Below the pieces are notes generated by a model that saw nothing but the letters and a program-made list of their open reading frames with translations, was not told where the DNA came from and ran no database searches. Positions 5,174 through 7,360 of a stretch of 7,360 bases of DNA are shown in pieces. Origin of the DNA: CAZONU01 sp965370045 (lineage in GTDB: Bacteria > Planctomycetota > SZUA-567 > JAKLDR01); contig CBDUSI010000164.1 of the NCBI GenBank assembly GCA_965370045.1, forward strand, positions 1 to 7,360. Reading direction: 5' to 3'. The stretch's first letter is position 1, and every line of letters starts with the position of its first letter. The translations under genes and the position numbers were made by a program.

Positions 5174-7054
5174 CTAGAACTGCTCGATGCCCGGTCCGGG
5201 GGGCGGGGGCCCGGGCTGGACCGGCGGCTGCATGTTCTTCATCATGTCCTCCTGGGCCTTGCGAACGGCGGCCACTATCTTCTTGACCGGGGCCACCGGG
5301 ACGTTGTAGCGGAAGGTGAGCTTCCCGTCTTTAGCGACCGCCCAGAAGCTGGCCGGGTTCTTGTCGGGTCCCTTGCCCAGGTCGACCTCGGGCATCATCC
5401 CCGGCGGGGCCATCTGGCCGAACATGTCGATCAACAAGTAGGCGTACTCCATGATCGAAATCTCGCCGACCACGAAGGCGCCCTCCGGCGCGCGCTTGAG
5501 CGTGGCCGTGAGCGCGTCGTTGTCGCCCTTCCCCGCCGCGACCCGCGCCGCCAGCTCGTCTAGGGCCTTGGGGGCCTCCTTGCCGAAGGCCACCAGGTAG
5601 CGCTTCTTCGAGTAGGCCAGCTCGTAGACCATGGGCAGGCCGTACAGGGTCTCAAGGATCTTCTTCTGCTGCTCCGCCATCCGGGCCTGCATCTCGGGGG
5701 GCAGGGCGGGGTTGGCGGGGAACTTGAAGTCAACGGTCATGCGATCAACGCTCAGGTCCCCGGACTTGCGAACGTTCTCCTTGAAGTCCCACGTCATGCC
5801 CATCTCTTTCCACTTCTTGGCCAGCTCCTCGCCCTGGAGGGCCTTGAGGGCCTTGATCATCTCCCCGCGGCTGGCCTCGGCGTCCTTGACCCCGCCGAGC
5901 GCCACCATGCAGAGGCCACCGCCCCGGCGGCAGACCGCCTCGACGAACGTGCCGTCCATCTGCTTGATGGCGGCGGTGGAGTGCTTGAGGTAAGCGCTCA
6001 GCTCCTTCTTGAGCTCCGCGTTGCCCTCGGCGGCCAGGGCTGTGTCCAGGACCTTCTTGACCAGGTCCATGAACTTGGTCATGACCTCCGGAGACACCGA
6101 GGCGGCCATGGTGAGCATGGCGTTCTTGGGCAGGGCCTTTACCGGGGGCAGCGTGGCCTTGCCCAGCTTGGCCAGCACCTCCTCCAACTCGCCGCCGGGC
6201 AGGGCCTCCAGACCGTAGGAGATCGCGAGCTCGTCCGCGCCGATGCGCAGCGCGACCTCCACCAGGCGGACCTCCGTGAGCGAACTGCGGGCGAGGCTCG
6301 CGTAGGTGGCCCCGACCATCTTGAGCGTGTCCAGCTTCTTCTTCTGCTCCTCCCCCTCCTCGCCGCCGCCGCCGGGCTTCGCCATCCCGAAGGCCTCCAT
6401 TGGGTTTTCCTCCAGCTTCTTGAGGAACCCCTCGATCTTCTCCTTGTGCTTGGCTGCGGCGGTCTTGACGTTCATCCCGGCCACCGCGTCCAGGTCCTTG
6501 GGGTAGGCCCCGGCGGCCGGCGCCGCGGTCGCGGCCAGCAGCTTGACCAGCTTGAGGTCGTCACCAACCACCAGCCGGCCGTCCTTGGCCACCGCGTAGA
6601 CCTGCTTGTCGGGCAGCGCGCCCTCCTGCACTTCGAGGTAGGTCGAGATGCCCGCCTCGGTCTTGGTGGGCTTGCCGAAGCGGACCTCCAGGGCGCGCAG
6701 CGCGTCGCCGCCGGCCTTGAGGCTCATCGCCACCGCGGACTTGGGCTTCTTGCCCAGGCTGAAGATCATCACCAGGGGCTTGGTCGCGTCCCGGGCCTCG
6801 CCGCCGTGCTTGGCCAGGCCCTTCTGGATGAACATCGCCGCGACGGCGCCCATGCCGGGCACCACCGCCTCGACCATCTTCTGGGCCCGCTCGACGCTCG
6901 TCTTCGGCGCGGGCAGCACCACCCAGGCCTCGGCCCCCGCGGGCACGCCCGGGGGCAGCTTCGGCTTGGCGCCGGCTTCGCCGGCCCCGGCGGGGCTTGC
7001 CATCAGGCAGACCAGCGCCAGGAGGCCGGCCGCAAACAGTTTTTTCTTGATCAT
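5174..7054 (-). CDS. Large exported protein of unknown function
   Basis: 626 residues. MIKKK followed by a hydrophobic core ending ASPAGAG is a clear Sec signal peptide with likely cleavage near residue 25. The mature part alternates strand- and helix-like stretches, including AWVVLPAPKTSVERAQKMVE (43-62), KPLVMIFSLGKKPKSAVAMS (92-111), QVYAVAKDGRLVVGDD (151-166) and FWAVAKDGKLTFRYNVP (570-586). This recalls DUF3352-type periplasmic proteins, but I cannot assign the family. A Gly/Glu/Lys low-complexity insert lies at 225-240, and the C-terminus is proline-rich (PPVQPGPPPPGPG). I start it at the ATG at 7054 because AAGGAGA lies 6 bases upstream and the signal peptide begins there. The open frame continues up to 7150 but runs through the promoter. 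It is the first gene of the four-gene operon. Confidence 0.8.
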   Translation of the reverse strand: MIKKKLFAAGLLALVCLMASPAGAGEAGAKPKLPPGVPAGAEAWVVLPAPKTSVERAQKMVEAVVPGMGAVAAMFIQKGLAKHGGEARDATKPLVMIFSLGKKPKSAVAMSLKAGGDALRALEVRFGKPTKTEAGISTYLEVQEGALPDKQVYAVAKDGRLVVGDDLKLVKLLAATAAPAAGAYPKDLDAVAGMNVKTAAAKHKEKIEGFLKKLEENPMEAFGMAKPGGGGEEGEEQKKKLDTLKMVGATYASLARSSLTEVRLVEVALRIGADELAISYGLEALPGGELEEVLAKLGKATLPPVKALPKNAMLTMAASVSPEVMTKFMDLVKKVLDTALAAEGNAELKKELSAYLKHSTAAIKQMDGTFVEAVCRRGGGLCMVALGGVKDAEASRGEMIKALKALQGEELAKKWKEMGMTWDFKENVRKSGDLSVDRMTVDFKFPANPALPPEMQARMAEQQKKILETLYGLPMVYELAYSKKRYLVAFGKEAPKALDELAARVAAGKGDNDALTATLKRAPEGAFVVGEISIMEYAYLLIDMFGQMAPPGMMPEVDLGKGPDKNPASFWAVAKDGKLTFRYNVPVAPVKKIVAAVRKAQEDMMKNMQPPVQPGPPPPGPGIEQF

Positions 7055-7096
7055 CTCTCTTCTCCTTTCGATCGGGCGGGACGAACCACCGCCCCC

Positions 7097-7126
7097 ATTA
7101 TACTCCGCGGCCCCTACAGTTATTAA
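7097..7126 (-). promoter_or_regulatory. Sigma-70 promoter of the envelope/pgeF operon
   Basis: The minus strand has TTAATA (7126-7121), an 18-base spacer and TATAAT (7102-7097). The -10 box is perfect and the -35 box is weaker. Transcription would begin near 7090, leaving a leader of about 36 bases that holds the AAGGAGA ribosome-binding site (7067-7061). Its position inside the extended open frame supports the start codon at 7054. Confidence 0.6.
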
Positions 7127-7156
7127 GCGCAAAAATCCGGGGGCCCTCATTCCCTG

Positions 7157-7352
7157 ACGGACGGTCCAGCAGTCCGTTGAAAAATGGAGCGCCGTGACGG
7201 CGGGCGCTCGCCCAGCGATGCGAGGCCCGAGGGTGAGTGCGATGCCTCTGGCATCGTGCGAATCCCGAGAACGAAGCAGCGCGACGGGACCGCCTGCCGC
7301 CCTTCGGGTTGGGCCATAACGGCCCGTCTTCCTTGGCGAGAACCCGAAGACG
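7157..7352. repeat. Gene-free stretch of stacked inverted repeats, possible mobile-element end
   Basis: No credible gene lies between 7151 and the window end, but perfect inverted pairs follow one another. They are ACGGAC/GTCCGT (7157-7162, 7172-7177), GAGCGCC/GGCGCTC (7187-7193, 7203-7209), CGATGCC/GGCATCG (7240-7246, 7250-7256) and CTTCGGGTT/AACCCGAAG (7302-7310, 7341-7349). The last pair encloses GGGCC/GGCCC (7311-7315, 7321-7325). CGTCTTC/GAAGACG (7325-7331, 7346-7352) competes with it. The motif AGTCCGTTGAAAAA (7171-7184) resembles sequence I associate with insertion-element borders. The element may run past the window, so it cannot be bounded. Confidence 0.45.
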
Positions 7353-7360
7353 ATGCTTGG

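Noticed and set aside
5981..7126. Plus-strand open frame of 381 codons opposite the exported protein
   Set aside because: Leu/Gly/His/Gln-rich antisense shadow of a GC-rich gene; the opposite strand has a signal peptide, a good ribosome-binding site and operon context.
7055..7150. N-terminal extension of the exported protein to 7150
   Set aside because: It overlaps a TATAAT promoter and would bury the signal peptide behind 32 residues; the ATG at 7054 has AAGGAGA at 6-base spacing.

Overview
The window looks like a stretch of a high-GC environmental bacterial genome. Planctomycetota or a similar deep-branching phylum is my best guess, but there is no rRNA or marker gene to settle it. The guess rests on three things: very GC-rich codon use in the right half; a DUF6599-like lipoprotein beside large exported proteins of unknown function; and dense short 'word-like' repeats (CCACCAAGACAC..., ATCTGCG..., CGCGGAT..., CTGAAAACT...) that I associate with genomes of this kind.

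Left part (1-1847): a cluster of tiny repeats (1-228) lies just downstream of a minus-strand gene (1325-228). That gene encodes a 365-residue protein with a terminase-small-subunit-like/HTH-like N-terminus and two similar helical units. Two oppositely oriented repeat copies are embedded in the reading frame between the units. Upstream of the gene is a leader of about 125 nt with several strong hairpins, preceded by a perfect consensus sigma-70 promoter (TTGACA, 17 bp, TATAAT). A further repeat (1601-1633) and a possible plus-strand promoter (1725-1753) follow.

Middle (1848-2831): a plus-strand gene of clearly lower GC content encodes a 267-residue protein. It has an N-terminal wHTH-like domain and a C-terminal NucS/DUF91-type PD-(D/E)XK nuclease domain with its catalytic residues intact, and it is a candidate horizontally acquired nuclease. 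After it come a large bulged hairpin (2667-2715) and a 15-codon open frame with a strong ribosome-binding site that looks like the broken start of a DUF1843-type gene.

Right part (7054-2832, minus strand): four tightly packed genes form a likely operon from a promoter at 7126-7097. They encode a 626-residue exported protein, a DUF6599-like lipoprotein, a small signal-peptide plus membrane-anchor protein, and PgeF (YfiH/laccase-domain peptidoglycan editing factor). The last two junctions are 4-bp stop/start overlaps, so translation is probably coupled. The first three products are destined for the cell envelope or periplasm, and pgeF is a cytoplasmic enzyme at the 3' end. The window ends (7151-7360) in a gene-free stretch packed with inverted repeats, possibly a mobile-element end or a dispersed structured repeat.

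The most unusual parts are the consensus-promoter plus structured-leader unit in front of the repeat-bearing HTH-like gene, and the structured terminal stretch.
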